DNA of 64,000 nt from Halichoerus grypus (taxonomy: Eukaryota; Chordata; Mammalia; Carnivora; Phocidae), in contig NC_135720.1 in the NCBI RefSeq assembly GCF_964656455.1, positions 110,496,696 to 110,560,695 on the forward strand, in the 5' to 3' direction. Every line of letters begins with the position of its first letter. Within the stretch, counting starts at the first letter, position 1. The notes below the pieces were generated by a model. It saw nothing but the letters and a program-made list of their open reading frames with translations. It was not told the origin of the DNA and did not search any database. The translations under genes were made by a program, and so were the position numbers. Of the stretch, positions 37,527-50,179 are shown piece after piece.

Positions 37527-37859
37527 CCAAATTTTCTTGTACATTATCAGTCAACATTGTCTGGGTACCACCATAGGCCACATACTCTATTAAGGGCAGT
37601 GGGAAGCTACAGAGTAACACGTGGGCCTGATCCTTGAGGATTTTAGAATCTAGCAGAGGACAGGAGATCAGTGGAGAAAGGCATATGCTAAGTATTTAGA
37701 AGATGTAAATCTCTAAGTAAAAGAGAATGGAGTTGACTAGATCTGATATAAAACCTCTATGATGTGGATCACCTTACTTGAAATGTCCAGTAATTATATT
37801 TGGTCTTAAATTACCTTTGCATTTCCTATGGGAAAAAATGAGCTATTAAGTGCACAGAC

Positions 37860-37995
37860 AGTATATCAAACATTGGGGTATATTAGAATTACCTGAGCAA
37901 CTGCACTTTTACTTTCTAAAGAAGCATCCCCTTCTATCCAGGGACTCTGAAGTGCTGGTCTGAGGCCCGCATTTATCAAGAAGCCCTGCTCATAA
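37860..37995 (+). mobile_element. Possible MER5-type (hAT-Charlie) fragment
   Basis: Phrases gtatattagaattacctgagc and gggactctgaagtgctggtc recall MER5A internal sequence. Ends are not clear and divergence is high. Confidence 0.3.
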
Positions 37996-39152
37996 GGGAA
38001 TCACACTAAGAATCTACTCAGAAGACTGGGAACGTCTACTAGCATATATTTGCATACAATGTACAGAACACAAATTAGTTTAACTATGTACATCAAAGGC
38101 CTTGGAAAGGACATTTCTTTGGCAAAACTTTGTGAACAATTTGTTGTCAATTTGAAGGGAAAAAAATTTTAAATCCTATTATTTTGACTAAATACTACTT
38201 TATTTATCTTTACTATACCAATGACCTAATTTGGTGACATTTTGCTACAAAGGGTCCTCAGAAGAGTCCTGAGTCCTGAGCAAGGTTCTGGAGGCCAAAC
38301 TAAGATGAAGCAAAAACAGTTAGGTGTATTAACTCGAAGGAAAGACCAAGAAATCTGGGTACTTCAGAAGACACAAGTGAGATTCAGTGGGGACAAGCAG
38401 ACATCCAGGATGTGTGATGAAGAGCTGTAGTTAAGGAAGGCCCAAGACCTCTGTGATGGGAGGGACACTGCTATGAGCACTCACCATTAGGCAGATACTC
38501 TTCAGTCCCTGAGCTTTATGTCAAAGGCTGCATGAAATACCAGAATTTCGCACATAGGTATGATGTGAGGCTAGTGGCAACCTTTCTGATCTCCCGTTTC
38601 CTCTACAGAAAAAAGGTGGGGTTGGGATGAAATGACTACTAAGGCTCCTTCTAATCCTGGTGGTATGTGACGCTAGTATCTATCTACACACAAATTTTTG
38701 CGACTGTGTCTTGTGGTAAAAGCATTTAATTCAAGCAAAGTATTTCCAAGCATCTCTCAGAGTGGTTTGCTTTTATTACCTCAAGTGAGAGTAACCCAGA
38801 ATAGCATCTTGGGTGTCTGTTATGACACTGGTTTGATGAAAAGAGGAATACTCTCAGGTCACAGGCTTTCCCCATTAGAGATGGACAAACATGTTACAGA
38901 GAACTGTGAGCAAAGGGAATATGCTTCAACTGCAAACAGAAATGAATTCATGAGATGGTAAAACTTTGAAAACAGTTTTGCTGATCTTTTTTAGGCCACA
39001 TGGTAGCTCACTCTGGGCTATATCATCTGCTTTGGGGGAATGTATCTGAATATTTACTGTTTTCCTAGAATGAATTCAACAGCTACAACCATTAAAATTT
39101 GTCAGGGTAAGGGGCAGAGGTGGGGAACAGCTATAAAAAAACGTACAGCAGA

Positions 39153-39268
39153 TGGGGTGCCTGAATGGCTCAGCTGGAAGAGCATGCAACTCTTGATCTC
39201 AGGGTTGAGTCTGAGCCCCACATTGGGTGTAGAGATTACTAAAAAAATAAATAAATAAAACTTAAAAA
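39153..39268 (+). mobile_element. Short CAN-SINE/tRNA-type SINE
   Basis: Starts ggggtgcctgaatggctcag, continues gagcatgcaactcttgatc and ccccacattgggtgtagag, and ends attactaaaaaaataaataaat. This is a shorter variant lacking the CT-rich body. A weak duplication (tacagc) flanks it. It abuts an old L1. Confidence 0.8.
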
Positions 39269-39270
39269 AT

Positions 39271-39771
39271 CTACAGCTAAATCATACTAAGTTGCAAAAG
39301 ATGGAATTTTACCTAAGATCAGGGAAGAGACAAGGAGATCCATTCTCAACACTTCCAATCAACATTGTGGTAGAGGTCCTAGCCAGTGCAATAATGCAAG
39401 AAAAATAAATGACAGACATAAAGATTGAAAAGAAGCTAAACTGCCTTTATATGCAATGACATGATCATGGATGTAGAAAATCCTAAGGAATCTAGAACTA
39501 GTAAGTGAATTAGCAAAGTTGCAGAATAAAAAATCATATGCAAAAATTGTGTTTTGAAGTGATAGCAAAGAACAATTTGAAAATAAATTTTAAAAATTCT
39601 ATTCACAATAGCATCAAAAAATTAAAATACTTGGGAATAAACTTAACAAATGATGTATACTGAGAACTACAAAATATTACCGAGAAACTAAAGATGACTT
39701 AAATAAATGGATATACCATATTCATGTATTGGGATATTGTTAAGATGGCAATTCTGTAAATCTTTTTAAAT
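39271..39771 (+). mobile_element. Old L1 ORF2 remnant (5' part of split copy)
   Basis: Forward L1 ORF2-derived DNA: acaaggagatccattctcaac, gaggtcctagccagtgcaat, aatcctaaggaatctagaac, aaaatacttgggaataaactt and atattgttaagatggcaattc. Frames are broken by stops and indels. The copy resumes after the SINE at 39784-39924. Confidence 0.85.
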
Positions 39772-39783
39772 GGTGAAGATACT

Positions 39784-39924
39784 GGGAGCCTGGGTGGCTC
39801 AGTCGGTTAAGCATCGGACTCCTGATTTCAGCTCAGGTCATGATGTCAGAGAGATTCTCTCTCTCTCTCCCTTCTCTCTCTGACCCTCCCCTCCCATGCT
39901 CTCTCTCTTAAAAAAAAAAAAAAA
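39784..39924 (+). mobile_element. CAN-SINE, internally shortened, nested in old L1
   Basis: Forward SINE from gggagcctgggtggctcagt to an A14 tail. The middle of the body is missing, leaving 141 bases with a CT-rich stretch. The target-site duplication is ggtgaagatact (39772-39783) and ggtgaatatact (39925-39936), with one mismatch. It interrupts an L1, so it is younger than that copy. Confidence 0.93.
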
Positions 39925-39936
39925 GGTGAATATACT

Positions 39937-40742
39937 TGAAGTATGGACTCCTCACAAAAGAAGATATGAGTGACCAAAAAACTTATGCAAAAGATACTTA
40001 ACATCACTAGTCAACAAGGAAATGCTTGATGGGAAATTAATACACCACAGTGAGGTGGAACCACATACCCACTAGAATAGCTAAAGTTAAAATAAATGAC
40101 AATATTAAATATTGACAAATTATGGGTAAACAGGAACCCTAATATACTGCTAACAGAATTTTCTTAAAATGCAAAATGTACACTGGTCATTCAACCTGGC
40201 AGTTCCACCTCTGTATCTACCTAAGAGGAATTAAAACATATATCCACACAAAAACTTGTTCATGAATATTTATAGCAGGATATTCAAAATATCCCCAAAC
40301 TGGCAACAATCTAAAGGTATGTCCACTAGTAATGGATAAACTCATGTGATATCCACACAATGAAATACTACCCAACATTAAAGAGGAATGAACGAACTAC
40401 TAATATGTAACAATGTGGATCAATCTCAAAAACAACATGTTATATACATAGACAAGACTGTATACATATCCTGTATGAATCCACTCATATTAAAATTCTA
40501 CAAAAGGCAAAATTATACCAACAGAAAGCAGATCAGTCAGTGGTTGCCTGAGGCTGGGGTAGGGAGTATAGGGACTGACTAAAAAGGGGCACAATGGAAA
40601 TTTTAGAGATGATTAAAATCATTCTAAAATTTGAATCTGGTGAGGGCTATACAACTTAAATTTACCAAAACTCACTGAACTGTAAAACAGATAAATATTA
40701 CGGTACATGAATTCTATCCCAAAAAATCTGTTTAAAAAACAA
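39937..40742 (+). mobile_element. Old L1 ORF2 end and 3' UTR (3' part of split copy)
   Basis: Continues the L1 interrupted by the SINE: ataccactagaatagctaaag-like text, cttgttcatgaatatttata, catgtgatatccacacaatg, gaaatactacccaacattaa, then the 3' UTR with gtcagtggttgcctgaggct and ctcactgaactgtaaaac. It is noncoding. Confidence 0.85.
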
Positions 40743-42715
40743 AAACCACCATGCACATTTTGAGGGACAAAGAATTAACTAAAACTACTTACTCTTGGAA
40801 CTAAAACAAAAGATATCAAGAATTCATTTCCTTTTGCAATGATCCATTTTTTTCTCCCATAAGTAAGTATTCTAAGCAGGGTAACCTATCCAAATAGCTT
40901 TGATAAAATTACTGTGCTGTTACTGCTGCTAAGATTAGACTACAGAAATAGTTGGAAATTTGGTATCCAGACAGAAAATATTTCACTCCATGGGACAAGG
41001 GTCTCCTGGCTCACCTTTCAGTAGAATGAGAATGTGACACAGGCTTCAGCAGATGCACTCTGCACATTTTGTCTTTCAAAAGCTCAGTCTTTGATGCTCC
41101 TTTGCTGGGGAGGGGAGCTCTTCACGTTTCTGATTTCTCTCTATAGCCTTGTCAAAGGACATATGGTAGGCTGGATCTCTGAGACAGTGCCTGAACTAAT
41201 GGGCTAAATACATGGAGTCAGTGTTCAGTAAAAGGTGTGATTTGTTTTGCTCTAACATCTCAATGTGCAATTTACAGAGGAGCAGCAGAGGGACTAATCT
41301 GTTTGGTTTTAGACTGGAACTCTTATACATTAAAGATTAAATGGGGAATACAGATAGCATACTCTTGTTTAGGTAAAGGTATAGTGAGAGTGAAAGGAAA
41401 AGAATAGCAAAGGGAGAAAATTTTCTCAGAATTTGCCTTGAGATTTCCAATTACCCTTAGCTCTCACATATATAATAATTCCCATCAAAGGGTTTTTTTG
41501 CTTTTGGGAGGATGGACAGGACACCTCCTTCTCTTCAGCCATAGATAACACATACCCAGTTGTGGTCTTACAAGTAATGAAGAAACTTTAGCCTTTCATT
41601 GCCAGACTCAGCATAAGAACCGGATCCTAAAGGGTTAGGGTCTTGGTAACCACACACTCTCTCTAGAACACATGGCAGAGCATGGACTCACCACTCAATG
41701 GCTGTAATGATAATATTGAACCAACCAAACCAATTTGGTCAGAATAAAAGATCTCAGGTGTTTCCCTGGATAGCAGGGTTTTCTGATGGATCCAGGCTAG
41801 AACTCTGTAAGGGAATAAAGCCTTTACAAAAACATACACTGCCATGTTTTCTTTTGGAGACAAAGGATAGAATGCCAAATGTTCCTGACAGGTTCAAACC
41901 ACATGTGGATGAGAGTTTAAGCAAAGGCACAGACACATGGACTTATCTGTGGTGATCTCTGGTGCTGGTGAAATGGATCAGCCTGGTAATTTCATGTCAC
42001 CAACACACCTCATTGTCACTGCCACACCCTGCCCCACTGTGGACCTTAGGGTATCACTATTCACTCACTGTGCGGTCCCTTGTAGTGGCAGGGATGGCTG
42101 TGACACAGGCACATTTCCTTTTCACTTACTTACTTCACATTTGTCCTAGATCATTCCTCTAAAAAAGATTCAATAGCCTCCTGGGCTTTCCTTTGTGCTT
42201 AATTAAGAAGAAAAAAAAAAGTCAAAATAGATCATGTTGACCATATTCAAAACCACTGACAGCTCTTCACTGCAAACCAACATCCGAACCCTACAGCCAG
42301 GAGTCTGGAATTCCTACCCTCCCTTTCTAGTAGTCTCTCCTCACTCAACCCTAATCCAGCTGCACAAAGGTCACCTTCAGAAAACCAGCTTTGCCTAGGT
42401 AGTCCCTCTTTCCACACATCTAAATCCCACTCTTCCTTTAAGGCCCTGATTATTGCAGCCTACCCAGAGTTTTCTTGTTGGAATTAATCTCTCCCTCCCC
42501 ATAGTTCTGTAAACACATGGCTTGTACCTCAGCTAAAACTCTTACAGTAGGCTGCCCTGAATACCAGCTGTCTCATGCATGTGTCTGCCTTCCTCACAGG
42601 CCCAGCAAATCCCTACTTTGAATGCATACTAAAATCACCTCTGGGATCCCTAGAAAAATGGCTGATTCTAGAAAGGGGCATAGGTTAAGTACCAGATGTA
42701 TCCTGAACACATCTT

Positions 42716-42917
42716 TTTTTTTTTTTTTTAAAGATTTATTTATTTGAGAGAGAGAGAGAAAGAAGGAAGGCAGAGGGCAAGGGGGAGAGAGTCTTAAGCA
42801 GATTTCACACTGAGCTTAGAGCCCAACTTGGGCTCAATCTCATGACCCTCAGATCATGACCTGAGCCGAAACTAAGAGTCGGACGCTTAAATGACTGTGC
42901 CATCCAGGTGCCCCCAA
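42716..42917 (-). mobile_element. CAN-SINE, reverse orientation
   Basis: Reversed SINE with T-run, aaagatttatttatttgaga, a more diverged body (cagatttcacactgagctta) and head ccatccaggtgccccc. The duplication is aacacatctt at 42706-42715 and 42918-42927. This is one of the older copies in the window. Confidence 0.93.
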
Positions 42918-42959
42918 AACACATCTTATTATGCCAGAAAGTAAGGAAACACTTTGGGG

Positions 42960-43830
42960 ACAATTCGAGTATCAAAATAATTAAGTATAGTATAATGAAT
43001 TACAAACCACTGAAAAAATATAAAAAGCCCATGAGCCCATATAAATAAATGGGGGAGAAAGGTTCTCACTTACAGAAGAACACTGACTGCCAAATGAGAA
43101 ATGTAGAAGGAAGGCTGGAGTTAGAAAAATCATCATTTTGCAACCATTATAGTAAAGACTGGTTCAGGCAAGAATCGTCAATAGATGCTAAATCTAGGAG
43201 ACATTTTTGATGATGAGCAGGATATTGACATGATCATAAAGTGTTTTCCCACAGACTGCTTACTAGTTGCATGGTCATCTAGTCACATGGTCAACTAGTC
43301 ACTCACCCAATCATGACCATTAACATCTACAATGAGGGGATGACAGACATCTGTTCCTCCCAATGTCAAATCCTGAGAAGGACACAACATCACTTAGTAG
43401 TAGTCTGGCTGGGCATAAATAATCTGAATCTAATCATGAAGAAACACCAGAAAAACACAAACACAAAATGAGGAGCATTCTATTTTAAAAAGGTGGTGGT
43501 GGGTGTAGTCTTAAAAAACGTCAATTAACAATAAAACAAAGAAAGGCCATAAAAATGTTCCAGGTTAAAAGGGTCTAAAGAGACATGACAACTAAATGCC
43601 AACACCTGATCCTGGAATGGATTCTGTCCTGGAAGGGAAAAATGCTTTTATAAAAGATATTTTTGGATCAACTGATAAAACTGGAATATGGGTGGCAGAT
43701 TTAGTAAAAGTACTGAATCAGTATCAATTTACTAAAGTTGATAACTGTGCTGTGGTTATAAAATAATATCCCTATTCTTAGAAAACATTCATTAAAGTTT
43801 ATAAAGACCAAAGGCCATGATGTTTGCAAC
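42960..43830 (+). mobile_element. Probable old L1/HAL1-type 3' end
   Basis: AT-rich text with gagacatgacaactaaatgcc, cacctgatcctggaatggat, gataactgtgctgtggttat and tatccctattcttagaaaac, in the order of an old L1 3' UTR. The subfamily is uncertain and the left boundary is approximate. Confidence 0.5.
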
Positions 43831-43926
43831 TTACTCTCAAACGGTCCAGGAAAACACTTTAAATTTCCAAATAGAAAGCTAAAACAATAGCTGGTGACCT
43901 TTTCTGATTTAATTACAGTGAGGCCC

Positions 43927-44406
43927 ACTATCCCATACTCTGAAGAGTTTTAATCAGGAAAAGATGGTGTATTTTGTCAAATGCTTTTTCTGCATGAGAG
44001 GACCACATGGTTCTTCTCTCTCCTCTTATTAATGTGTTCTATCACATTGATTGATTTGCGAATGTTCAACGACCCTTGCATCCCAGGGATAAATCCCACT
44101 TGGTCATGGTGGATGATCCTTTTAAAGTACGGTTGGATCCTATTAGCTAGGATCTTGGTGAGAATTTTGGCATCCATATTCATAAGGGCTATTGGTCTGA
44201 AATTCTCCTTTTTGATGGGGTCTTTGCCTGGTTTGGGGCATCAAGGTAATGCTGGCCCCATAGAATGAGTCTGGAAGCTTTCCTTCTGTTTCTACTTTTT
44301 GAAACAGCTTCTGGAGAATAGGTATTATTTCTTCTTTGAATGTTTGGTAGAATTCCCCAGGGAATCCATCAGGTCCTGCTCTCTTGTTTTTTGGGAGATT
44401 TTTGAT
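43927..44406 (-). pseudogene. Inverted ORF2 reverse-transcriptase segment of the L1
   Basis: Translated on the minus strand, this arm gives typical L1 reverse transcriptase text, including the [20 protein letters not shown] motif block and, upstream, AGPDG(F)PGEFYQTF-like sequence. Stops and frame breaks are present (for example near 43980). It lacks the catalytic F/YADD region, which lies in the forward arm. It shows no promoter or start and is only an insertion by-product. Confidence 0.85.
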
Positions 44407-46503
44407 ATCATTCTCAATGGGGAAAAGCTGAGAGCCTTTCCCTTAAGATAAGGAACACGACAAGGATGCCCACTGTCGCCACTATTGTTCAACATAGTAC
44501 TAGAAGTCCTAGCAACAGCAATCAGACAACAAAAAGAACTAAAAGGTATTCAAATTGGCAAAGAAGTTGTCAAACTCTCTCTCTTAGCAGATGACATGAT
44601 ACTTTATGTGGAAAACCCAAAAGACTCCACCCCCAAATTACTAGAACTCATATGGCAATTTAGTAATGTGGCAGGGTACAAAATCAATGCACAGAAATCA
44701 GTTGCTTTCTTATACACTAACAATGTAATGTAGAAAGAGAAATAAGAAAATCGATTCCATTTACAATAGCACCAAAAACCGTAAGATACCTCGGAATAAA
44801 CCTAACCAAAGCAGTAAAGGATCTATACTCTAGGAACTACAGAACACTCATGAAAAAAACTGAAGACACAAAAAGATGGAAAAACATTCCATGCTCATGG
44901 ATCGGAAGAATAAACATTGTTAAAATGTCTATGCTGCCCAGAGCAATCTATACTTTCAACGCCATCCTGATCAAAATACCAATGGCATTTTTCAAAGTGT
45001 GGGAACAAACAATCCTAAAATTTGTATGGGATCAGAAAAGACGCCGAATTGTCAAGGAAATGTTGAAAAAGAAAAACAAAGCTGGGGGCATCACATTGCC
45101 TGATTTCAAGCTATATTACAAAGCTATGATCACCAAGACAGCATGGTGTTGGCACAAAAACAGACACATAGACCAATGGAACAGGATAAAGAGCCCAGAT
45201 ATGGACCCTCAACTCTATGGTCAAATAATCTTCGACAAAGCAGGAAAAAATATGCAATGGAAAGAAGTCTCTTCAATAAATGGTGCTGGGAAAATTGGAC
45301 AGCTATATACATAAGAATGAAACTCAACCATTCTCTTACACCATACACAAAGATAAACTCAAAATGGATCAAAGATCTCAGTGTGAGACAGGAATCCATC
45401 AAAATCCTAGAGAACACAGACAGTAACCTCTTCGACATCAGCCACAGCAACTTCTTTCAAGACACATCTCCAAAGGCAAGGGAAACAAAAGCGAAAATAA
45501 ACTTTTGGGACTTCATCAACATAAAAAGTTTCTGCACAGCAAAGGAAACAGTCAACAAAACAAAGAGGCAACCCACGGAATGGGAGAAGATATTTGCAAA
45601 TGACACTACAAAGGGCTGATAGCCAAGATCTATAAAGAACTTCTCAAACTCAACACCCCAAAAAAACAAAAAATCAAGTCAAAAAATGGGCAGAAGACAT
45701 GAACAGACACTTCTCAAAAGAAGACGTACAAATGGCTAACAGACAAATGAAAAAAATGTTCATCATCATTAGCCATCAGGGAAATTAAAATCAAAACCAC
45801 ATTGAGGGCACGTGGGTGGCTCAGTTGGTTGGGCGACTGCCTTTGGCTCAGGTCATGATCCTGGAGTCCTGGGATCGAGTTCCACATCGGGCTCCCTGCT
45901 CAGCAGGGAGTCTGCTTCTCCTCCGACCCTCCCCCCCTCATGTGCTCTCTCTCTCTCTTTCTTGCAAATAAATAAATAAAATCTTAAAAAAAAAAACACA
46001 CATTGAGATATCACCTTAAACCAGTTAGAATGGCAAAAATTGACAAGGCAAGAAACAACAAATGTTGGAGAGGTTGTGGAAAAAGGGGAACCCTCTTACA
46101 CTGTTGGTGGGAATGCAAGTTGGTACAGGCACTTTGGAAAACAGTGTGGAGGTTCCTCAAAAAATTAAAAATAAAGCTACCCTATGACCCAGGAATTGCA
46201 CTCCTGGGTATTTATCCCAAAGATACAGATGTAGTGAAAAGAAGGGCCATATGCACCCCAATGTTCATAGCAGCAATGTCCACAATAGCCAAACTGTGGA
46301 AAGAGCCAAGATGCCCTTCAACAGACGAATGGATAAAGAAGATGTGGCCCATATATACAATAGAATATTACTCAGCCATCAGAAAGGATGAATACCCAAG
46401 TTTTGCACCAACATGGATGGGACTGGAGGAGATTATGCTAAGTGAAATAAGTCAAGCAGAGAAAGTCAAATATCATGTGGTTTCACTTATTTGTGGAACG
46501 TAA
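44407..46503 (+). pseudogene. Forward L1 ORF2 remnant (RT to C-terminal domain)
   Basis: The forward arm begins with GEKLRAFPLR-like sequence, then [19 protein letters not shown] and a LADDMILY block, which carries the reverse-transcriptase active-site pair of aspartates. It continues through the C-terminal cysteine-containing segment ([19 protein letters not shown]) to a stop at 46501-46503. The frame is broken by stops near 44451, 44733 and 45314 and by a SINE insertion at 45807. It is non-functional. Confidence 0.9.
45807..45998 (+). mobile_element. CAN-SINE nested in the L1
   Basis: Forward SINE from ggcacgtgggtggctcagtt to an A-tail. It is flanked by cacattgag at 45798-45806 and 45999-46007. 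Host L1 sequence resumes in register on the other side (atatcaccttaaaccag). The SINE therefore inserted after the L1. Confidence 0.95.
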
Positions 46504-46876
46504 GGAATACATGGAGGACATTAGGAGAAGGAAGGGAAAAATGAAGGGGGCAAAATCAGGGGGAGATGAACCATGAGACTCTGGACTCCAGGAAACAAAC
46601 TGAGGGTTTTAGAGGGGAGGGGGGTGGGGGGATGGGTTAGCCCAGTGATGGGTATTAAGGAGGGCATGTACTGCATGGAGCACTGGGTGTTATACACAAA
46701 CAATGAATCATGGAACACTACAACAAAAACTAATGATATACTTTATGGTGACAAACAAAACAAAACAAAATAAATAAATAAAAATAAATAAATACTCTTG
46801 GTTAAAAAAAAAAAAAAAGAGTGAGGCCCCGGCATTCTTTTTTTAAAAGCGTCCCAGGATTAAGAACTGCCTAGAG

Positions 46877-47035
46877 CAGTGGTTCTCAAAGCCTGGTTCC
46901 TCACACCAGCAGCATCACCACCACTCAGGAACTTGTTAAACATGCATGGGCCTACTGGGAGGCAGGTGGGCAGAAATCTGTGTTTCGCCACACCTTCCAT
47001 GCGATTCTCATGCCCACTCCAATTTGAAACCAGTG
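46877..47035. mobile_element. MER5A-like (hAT-Charlie) DNA transposon
   Basis: Starts cagtggttctcaaagcctgg and ends tttgaaaccagtg, the inverted terminal repeats of MER5A. It is flanked by an 8 bp target-site-like pair, gcctagag and acctagac (6 of 8 matching). At 159 bases it is non-autonomous and noncoding. Confidence 0.75.
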
Positions 47036-47044
47036 ACCTAGACT

Positions 47045-47146
47045 ATGAGTTCCTACATTCTGTATTTCTAGATCCTACAGTCCCCACAAAACCTAGCAAA
47101 ATGCTTCGTGCATAGTCACATCTCAATAAATGCTTGAGGAATTCAG
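47045..47146 (+). mobile_element. L2 3' tail fragment
   Basis: Short segment: ccccacaaaacctagcaaaatg then gtgcatagtcacatctcaataaatgc, the usual L2 3' end. Confidence 0.45.
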
Positions 47147-47929
47147 TTTGATACAGAATGAGAATGCAGAAAATGACCACTGAAGCACCTGCAGATGATA
47201 AGCTACTCTAAAGGGCTAAAGCACCACTCTTTGAGTTTCTAAAGTGAATATAAAATTTATTTTGAAAGCACGAAAGGAAACCAGATTACTCAGATTGTTA
47301 GTAAAAGCGCTGTTGTCCCAAAAGGGAGCATATCAGCTTACAGTTTAAGTCACAGTCGACTGAAAACAGGTGATAACTAATGCAAGCTCTTAGACTGGTA
47401 TTTAAAAATTAATTCTGTGGTTCTGGGAAGCAAGGCACAGCGATTACAAAGACATGCTGTGTGCATGATGGGAGATCCGCTTAGAGAACACAGCATTCAC
47501 ATGGTTGTGATGTGGCCCAGATCTGATGAAGAGGGCCAGATTTCAGAACATCCTCTAGGTGGCATTTGGAGAGATAAGACTCCTGTAATGAGAATGAGCT
47601 GATCAATTTGCCTGAGTAGAAAATGAAACAAATAAATCCATTTTTATGCAATTGTTTTCTGTCTTGAGAAGTTAAACTGTTGAAGATACTCTGGGATGCA
47701 GGCTATCATCCCAGCCTCACCACACGCCTTTTCTAATTGGCACCCTGAAAGATTTCACAGGAAAAGGGTATTACTTTGGTATTGTTGATTTAAAGGTTAT
47801 CTAGTCACAGCAAGGCAGAGGAGAATTCATCTTCAAAATTCCCCTCCTTATGGAAAGCCCATGGAGTATCTTGGCAATTAACAATTCCTATCACCTCTAG
47901 CTGTTCCCTATGTGAGAAGGCTCAGAACT

Positions 47930-48300
47930 CGCCTTACAAATTGCTCTTTTGAAGATCAAAGGGAAGCTGAATGTGTCTATGTGTGCTCTCGATGAGACTG
48001 TAATTTAATGGAATTTTTAGAGAAGACTTGCTGGCAGTGTTTGGATGACAGCCCCGGGGCGGAGGATTCAGGGGAGCTTGGCCACTCTTCCCTTTGGAGC
48101 GTCTTCCCCGTCTTTAATTGGCACCTCATTAGAAATTAATGAAAATGACATCCTCTGTTCTTCCTGCTCTAGGCATCGAATGCTACAAAAAGGCCCATCA
48201 CAATTCATAACACATTCAATTTATATAGCAATGGCTCTTAAGCATTATTTATGAGATGTGAATTTCTTGTCAGCAGTTAATAACCTCTACAGAGTGGAAG
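47930..48300. promoter_or_regulatory. Candidate conserved noncoding block in the ZFAND3 intron
   Basis: Unique sequence with a tight group of homeodomain-type sites: gtctttaattggcacctc, cattagaaattaatgaaaat, ttcaatttatatagcaatgg and cagcagttaataacctc. It also carries a GC-richer centre (ccccggggcggagg). No repeat resemblance was seen. It looks like a developmental enhancer by texture only. Confidence 0.35.
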
Positions 48301-50179
48301 GGGAATGGAAAAAAGATTGTGAATATATATATTAAGAAAAAGATTTTCTGCAGTGGAGAAGTGTTCTGTTTGAGTTCAAACTACCTTCCTGAGTCTTTAC
48401 TTCCAGTAGTAAATTACCATGGCCCCCTCCCCAGCCCCCAAACCTTTCAGGGCAGTTCAACGTCTCTTCAACACTCCATGCATCCTCAAGGAAATAATGG
48501 CACAACTCACCCTTTCCTAGAGAGATCCGAGCAGACAGGCAGGAGGAACACAAGAGCTATTTGTCAAAGACAGTCCCAGAGGTGGATGTTCCCATTGCTG
48601 CCCTTCATCTTTTAAAATGTGGCAGTAGACTCCATCATTTTTCTGGGCACATCTAGTGTAACACTCTCAGGGGGCCAAACTGAACTCCCCGCTCTCTCTA
48701 GGAAGGCTACATCTGGAGTGACTGCAGAAAGCTCAGGGCTTTCTTTCCCAGCATTAAAATCAAATCTCTCTGTAAGTAGACCCTCAGAATTGGGCATAAG
48801 CCAAGGGACTATGTGTTAGATCATTTAAAAAGAATGCATGTCTGTGGTAAACCCAACAGGCACTTTAGAAATCTAGCCTCCTGCCCAAGAGATGAAGAAC
48901 ACAGTAGAGTAATCTGAACTTACCAGAGACAGTCAATTGGGCTTCACTTAGGAGCATGTGAAATCATCTAACATATATCTCTAGATTTTTTCCGCTGGGT
49001 ACTCAAGACCATAGGAAATCTGTGGTTTGCATCAAAGCTGAAGCATAAACTGGCATACCTGGTTTACAACACCTCTGCATCTCTCGGTGCTAAAACTGAA
49101 TTCTCACTGCTTGCCTGACAAGGACAGGAGGGTATGAGCCACCGCCAGAGGCAAGACAACACACTTTATGGATCAATTGCTTGATCCACTAGGGCAAATC
49201 CTGTGTAATACCCACGATTCAGTTACTTTGAAGAAGAAAACAAGAACATAAGGTACAGGAAAATCCCATGATTCTAACTTAGGAACAACCAAGGGCATGT
49301 GTTATAAAAGCAATAGGCAAACCGGTCAGGTGGGCTTCACAACACTGATAACAGACTGAACACTGAAACTGCCCCCTTCCAATAGCTCATGCGAAGATCA
49401 AAACAAGAATTTGCAGGCTACAAAAGGTGAGACAAACCCTTCAATATGGGCGAAGCTGGTTAGCCGCCATGCCCCAGAGTTTGCTTGGCTGACCACAGTA
49501 TTCCTGTGGTCTCCTCCCTATCTCACCGAGCGTTTAAAATTACCTGGCAGTCAAAGAATAAGGTTCTGGGCTCTCTTGGGCCACGCCACACCCATGAACA
49601 CAACTGAAGTTGCTGACAGCCCCTCCTCCCACCATTTATCCTCTCTTCTTTACACTTTCACACAAGCAATTAACAGGATAACTAAATGCCAATCTAAAAA
49701 AATAAAAACTGGTCCAGTGACATCTGGACTCCCCATGCTGCTGTCTGTTTCTGCAGCTGAATATACACTTCCAAGCTTGTTGAGTACCACACACCAGAGT
49801 GTGCAACGAACAGATTTCTGGTCTTGACAGGAACAAAAGTTCCAACTTCATTTCCATGAGAAGCTGGTACAACTTCCTTTCCTTCTCATTTCCAACAGGG
49901 TAAAGAACTGAGGTATGGGAGAAGCAATGGCTGCCTAAATCTTTAGGAGATGAGGGACTTTGAGAAACTGTAATTTTCCAACTGCTGAGAGAACCATTTA
50001 GTCCTGCCTGTCAGCATCAGTACCTGTAGGGTATCTATGGCTGTCCCAGGGGAAAAAGGAGGCTTCTAAAGCTCACTGCTAAGGACAAAGGACATAGGAT
50101 CTCAGAGGCGAGAGCCAGGCCTCCAGGTCTGCCTGATGACAGCTCTGTCTCACAGAACTATTTTATAATACTAAGCTTT

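Larger units (their letters stand above)
43927..46819 (+). mobile_element. Carnivore-type L1 with 5' inversion (twin priming)
   Basis: A 5'-truncated L1 insertion of about 2.9 kb. The left arm (43927-about 44406) is ORF2 in reverse. The right arm (about 44407-46819) is later ORF2, 3' UTR and poly(A) in the forward direction. The arms meet at a palindromic gatatc (44404-44409). A 10 bp target-site duplication, agtgaggccc, flanks the whole unit at 43917-43926 and 46820-46829, so both arms came from one insertion. A SINE (45807-45998) interrupts the forward arm. Stops and frameshifts mean it is dead. Confidence 0.9.

Noticed and set aside
46003..46503. A clean 166-codon frame resembling a protein with a CWRGCG motif
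   Set aside because: It is the C-terminal part of L1 ORF2 and belongs to the dead L1 insertion.
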